In this document: positions 15,085 to 17,485 of the stretch, one piece after another
How the letters are laid out: each line of letters begins with the position of its first letter
How positions within the stretch are numbered: position 1 is the stretch's first letter
DNA from: Oscillospiraceae bacterium
Lineage (GTDB): Bacteria > Bacillota_A > Clostridia > Oscillospirales > Oscillospiraceae
NCBI GenBank assembly: GCA_021771675.1
Contig: JAETOP010000082.1
Location: 1-17,485 of the forward strand
DNA length: 17,485 nt
Direction of reading: 5' to 3'
Program-made: the position numbers and the translations under genes
The notes under the pieces: generated by a model
Database searches by the model: none
What the model saw: the letters and a program-made list of their open reading frames with translations, nothing else
Told to the model about the DNA's origin: nothing

Positions 15085-15099
15085 TTCCCGAAACGGGAA
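15085..15099 (+). promoter_or_regulatory. Hairpin directly upstream of the aldolase ribosome binding site
   Basis: TTCCCG-AAA-CGGGAA, a perfect 6-bp stem ending five bases before AGGAGG (15105-15110). It is placed to influence translation of the aldolase or mRNA stability. Confidence 0.4.
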
Positions 15100-15115
15100 A
15101 ATACAGGAGGTTATT

Positions 15116-15772
15116 ATGACGATTGCAGAAATCAAGGAACAGGTCGATCAAGAAAAAGTCATTGCCATTGTCCGCGGTGTCAGCACGGAAAAGTGCATGA
15201 AGGTCGCAGACGCTCTCTATGAGGGCGGCATCCGCCTGATGGAAGTGCCCTTCAATCCCAAAGATCCCTCTTCCGATGAGGAGACTGCCGATTGCATCGC
15301 CGCCATTGCCAAGAAATATGCGGGCAAAATGCTGGTTGGCTCCGGTACGGTCCTGACCGTGAAGCAGGTGGAGCTGACCGCCCAGGCCGGCGGCAGCTAT
15401 ACCATCGCCCCCAACACCAATGCCGATGTGATCCGCCGCACCGTGGAGCTGGGCATGGTCGCCATGCCCGGCGCCATGACGCCCACGGAGATCGAATACG
15501 CACATGAGTGCGGTGCGGAGTACGTAAAGCTGTTCCCCGCCGCAAATCTGGGCGTGGACTACATCAAGGCCATCCGTGCTCCTTTGAGCCACATCAAGCT
15601 GCTGGCCGTTGGCGGCGTCAGCGAGAAGAACTTTGCCGATTTCCTGAAGGTCGGCATGTCCGGCGCGGGTGTCGGCGGGAATCTTGCCAACAAGGCATGG
15701 ATCGAGGCCGGTGAATATGAGAAGATCACGGACGTGGCACGGCAGCTGGTGGAGATCGCGCACAACGCGTAA
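15116..15772 (+). CDS. 2-keto-3-deoxy-6-phospho(galacto/glucon)ate aldolase, KDPGal type
   Basis: A 218-residue class I aldolase of the KDPG/KHG family that splits the phosphorylated keto-deoxy acid into pyruvate and glyceraldehyde-3-phosphate. Key residues are Arg20 (AIVRG), Glu43 (MEVPFNP) and the Schiff-base Lys138 (YVKLFPA), plus GSGTVL (75-80) and AVGGVS (164-169). After the catalytic Glu the sequence is PFNP, which resembles the PLNSP of DgoA (KDPGal aldolase) rather than TLRT of Eda. That supports the galactonate route, together with dgoD in the same cluster. AGGAGG stands five bases before ATG. dgoA and eda/kdgA functions can overlap, so I leave the symbol open. Confidence 0.9.
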   Translation: MTIAEIKEQVDQEKVIAIVRGVSTEKCMKVADALYEGGIRLMEVPFNPKDPSSDEETADCIAAIAKKYAGKMLVGSGTVLTVKQVELTAQAGGSYTIAPNTNADVIRRTVELGMVAMPGAMTPTEIEYAHECGAEYVKLFPAANLGVDYIKAIRAPLSHIKLLAVGGVSEKNFADFLKVGMSGAGVGGNLANKAWIEAGEYEKITDVARQLVEIAHNA

Positions 15773-15787
15773 GGTAAGGCAATTTAT

Positions 15788-15882
15788 AGTTGACGCAGTT
15801 GAAAAGAAGTAAAAACTTCTTTTCAACTTGTGGGTGGAAACATCTCACCCCACAAGGCCGCAAAGCGGCCTTGCGTCAGACT
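15788..15882. repeat. Cloverleaf-like palindrome cluster 1
   Basis: An outer stem TGACGCA (15791-15797) with TGCGTCA (15872-15878), extended by AGT/ACT with one bulge, encloses three abutting hairpins. The first is GTTGAAAAGAAGT (15798-15810), loop AAAA, complement 15815-15827. The second is TTGTGGGTG (15828-15836) with CACCCCACAA (15846-15855), one bulge. The third is GGCCGC (15856-15861), loop AAA, GCGGCC (15865-15870). The arms follow each other without spare bases, like a four-way junction. It is not a tRNA (no anticodon or T-loop motifs). Confidence 0.8.
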
Positions 15883-15885
15883 TCA

Positions 15886-15968
15886 TAGTCCGCACACGGG
15901 CGGCGCCCGACAGCGGCTCTGCCGCTGTCAGAAAATCGGTATTTACCGATTTTCAAGTGTGCCGACTA
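15886..15968. repeat. Cloverleaf-like palindrome cluster 2
   Basis: The outer stem TAGTCCGCACAC (15886-15897) pairs with GTGTGCCGACTA (15957-15968) at 11 of 12 positions. Inside are three abutting hairpins: GGGC/GCCC (15898-15901 and 15905-15908); GACAGCGGC (15909-15917), loop TCT, GCCGCTGTC (15921-15929); and GAAAATCGGT (15931-15940), loop ATTT, ACCGATTTTC (15945-15954). It has the same architecture as cluster 1, three bases away, but with unrelated sequence. Confidence 0.8.
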
Positions 15969-16131
15969 GGCCTTGTTTGATAAATGACGGAATGCCCAAC
16001 GGTACGAGATTTTTTCGCTGGGTAAGGCAAAAATACGCAGGAATACTTTGTGTATTTCAAGAATTTTTAACGCTACACAGCGAAAAAAGATCCATTGCCT
16101 GGGCGTTTTGACATTTTTCAAACAAGGCCTA
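15967..16131. mobile_element. MITE-like 165-bp hairpin element
   Basis: The termini TAGGCCTTGTTTGATAAATG (15967-15986) and its complement (16112-16131) match at 19 of 20 positions. Further inside GCCCA (15994-15998) pairs with TGGGC (16100-16104). TTTTTTCGCTG (16010-16020) pairs with CAGCGAAAAAA (16078-16088). AAATACGCA (16031-16039) pairs with TGTGTATTT (16049-16057) at 8 of 9. The whole element can thus fold as one long hairpin. It encodes no protein. It is bounded by TA on both sides, which would fit a TA target duplication of IS630/mariner type. No related transposase is visible in the window. Confidence 0.7.
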
Positions 16132-16135
16132 TACC
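16108..16135 (+). promoter_or_regulatory. Candidate kinase promoter at the element's right end
   Basis: A perfect TTGACA -35 box (16108-16113) lies in the right inverted repeat of the hairpin element. After a 16-bp spacer comes TATACC (16130-16135), a weak -10 box formed across the element's edge. Transcription would start near 16142, shortly before the kinase. Confidence 0.4.
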
Positions 16136-16165
16136 ACACTAAAAATTTAAAAGGGGAGAATTCCT

Positions 16166-17185
16166 ATGAAAATCGTTACTTTTGGTGAGATCATGATGCG
16201 TTTGAATCCCGAAGGGTATCTGCGCTTCGTCCAGTCTGAAAAATTTGAGACGACCTATGCCGGCGGTGAGGCCAATGTGGCGGTGTCTCTTGCCAACTAC
16301 GGTATTGACGCCGCATTCGTCTCCAAGGTCCCCGCCCATGAGATCGGCCAGTGCGCGGTCAATGCGCTGCGCCGCTATGGTGTTGATACCAGCATGATGG
16401 TCCGCGGCGGCGACCGCCTGGGCATTTACTTCGTGGAAAAGGGCGCCTCTCAGCGGCCCTCCAAGGTCATCTATGACCGTGCCCACTCCGCCATCGCTAT
16501 GGCTCAGCCCTCGGATTTCGATTGGAAGAGCATTTTCCAGGGCGTTGATTGGTTCCACTTCACCGGCATCACTCCCGCACTGGGCGGCCGTCTGCCTGAG
16601 ATCTGCCTGGAGGCCTGCAAGACCGCCAAGGAGATGGGCGTCACCGTCAGCTGCGACCTGAACTTCCGCAAAAAGCTGTGGAGCCAGGAGCAGGCCGGCG
16701 AGACCATGAGCAAGCTGATGCCCTATGTGGATGTCTGCATTGCCAACGAAGAGGATGCCAAGGATGTGTTCGGCATCGCGGCCGCTGACACGGATCTGAA
16801 CACCGGCAAGATCAGCCACGAGGGCTATATCAGCGTGGCCAAGCAGCTGTGCGACCGCTTCCATTTCAAGAAGGTCGCCATCACTCTGCGCGGCAGCCTC
16901 TCCGCATCCGTGAATGACTGGGCCGGTATGCTGTACAGCGATGGCAAGGCAGTATTTTCTCCCACCTACCGCATCGACATCGTGGATCGCGTGGGCGGCG
17001 GTGACAGCTTCGGCGGCGGTCTGATCTATGCGCTGATGAGCGGCTACGAGGACCAGAAGGCCATTAACTTTGCCATCGCGGCCTCCTGCCTGAAGCATAC
17101 CATTGAGCATGACTTCAATCTGGTTTCCATTTCTGAGGTGGAAAACCTGGCCGGCGGCAACGCTTCCGGCCGCGTCCAGAGATGA
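16166..17185 (+). CDS. kdgK: PfkB family sugar-acid kinase (2-keto-3-deoxygluconate/galactonate kinase)
   Basis: A 339-residue cytoplasmic ribokinase-fold enzyme that phosphorylates 2-keto-3-deoxy acids with ATP to feed the aldolase encoded upstream. The N-terminal glycine motif is AGGEANVAVSLANYG (residues 32-46). The C-terminal PfkB signature VDRVGGGDSFGGGLIYAL has the catalytic base Asp280. CDLNFRKKLW (163-172) is typical of KDG kinases. GGGGAG lies eight bases before ATG 16166. The classical galactonate pathway uses DgoK, a different fold family; here a PfkB enzyme occupies that step, as in many Firmicutes. Discrimination between gluconate and galactonate epimers cannot be read from sequence. 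Confidence 0.88.
   Translation: MKIVTFGEIMMRLNPEGYLRFVQSEKFETTYAGGEANVAVSLANYGIDAAFVSKVPAHEIGQCAVNALRRYGVDTSMMVRGGDRLGIYFVEKGASQRPSKVIYDRAHSAIAMAQPSDFDWKSIFQGVDWFHFTGITPALGGRLPEICLEACKTAKEMGVTVSCDLNFRKKLWSQEQAGETMSKLMPYVDVCIANEEDAKDVFGIAAADTDLNTGKISHEGYISVAKQLCDRFHFKKVAITLRGSLSASVNDWAGMLYSDGKAVFSPTYRIDIVDRVGGGDSFGGGLIYALMSGYEDQKAINFAIAASCLKHTIEHDFNLVSISEVENLAGGNASGRVQR

Positions 17186-17485
<300 letters not shown>

Larger units (their letters stand above)
15773..16165. other. Repeat-filled gap between aldolase and kinase
   Basis: No gene is seen. Nearly the whole gap is palindromic: two cloverleaf-like clusters (15788-15882 and 15886-15968) and one 165-bp hairpin element (15967-16131), each listed below. 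Only about 15 bases at the left and 34 at the right, with the kinase's ribosome binding site, are free of them. Confidence 0.85.

Noticed and set aside
15788..15968. Possible tRNA or tmRNA because of the cloverleaf shape
   Set aside because: No anticodon loop, no TTCGA-type T-loop, no CCA end, and the stem lengths do not match tRNA.
15830..16111. 93-codon open frame in the aldolase-kinase gap
   Set aside because: It is made of palindromic repeat DNA and crosses the element boundary, with no ribosome binding site or family.
15780..16140. Possible CRISPR array in the palindrome-rich gap
   Set aside because: The repeats are inverted, all different from each other, and have no regular spacers. 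No cas gene is nearby.

Overview
The window looks like a chromosomal segment of a GC-rich, low-redundancy Firmicute of the gut Oscillospiraceae/Ruminococcaceae type. I infer this from the strong AGGAGG-type ribosome binding sites, the codon use rich in C and G, the lipoprotein-anchored TRAP binding protein, the pyruvate:ferredoxin oxidoreductase, and the general protein similarity. The exact genus cannot be read from the sequence.

Left part (1-2355). At the edge is the 3' portion of a DDE/integrase-core transposase on the minus strand, cut by the window and lacking its N-terminal half. Next comes a divergent pair: a MATE efflux pump (minus) and an Lrp/AsnC regulator (plus). Their 143-bp spacer carries two good sigma-A promoters and a small palindrome over the pump's -10 box.

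Centre and right (2618-17485). A FadR-type GntR regulator with a strong terminator is followed by a 500-bp regulatory gap with a near-consensus promoter. All later genes lie on the plus strand: D-galactonate dehydratase (dgoD), a four-gene GldA/GldF/GldG/DUF4340 ABC-2 export module, a TRAP transporter in the order small permease, large permease, binding lipoprotein, a small PH-like protein, an IlvD/Edd-family dehydratase, a 2-keto-3-deoxy-6-phosphogalactonate-type aldolase, a PfkB-family 2-keto-3-deoxygluconate kinase, and the start of pyruvate:ferredoxin oxidoreductase.

Read together, this is a De Ley-Doudoroff type sugar-acid pathway. TRAP uptake brings in an aldonate. DgoD (and perhaps the IlvD-like enzyme for a second aldonate) dehydrates it to the 2-keto-3-deoxy acid. 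The PfkB kinase phosphorylates that, the aldolase cuts it to pyruvate and glyceraldehyde-3-phosphate, and the oxidoreductase takes pyruvate to acetyl-CoA. The Gld-like export module and the PH-like protein are the pieces that do not belong to the textbook pathway.

The most unusual non-coding DNA is the 393-bp gap between aldolase and kinase (15773-16165). It holds two abutting cloverleaf-like palindrome clusters, each with three hairpins closed by an outer stem. A 165-bp MITE-like single hairpin with 20-bp terminal inverted repeats follows. Its right end carries a TTGACA box pointing at the kinase.
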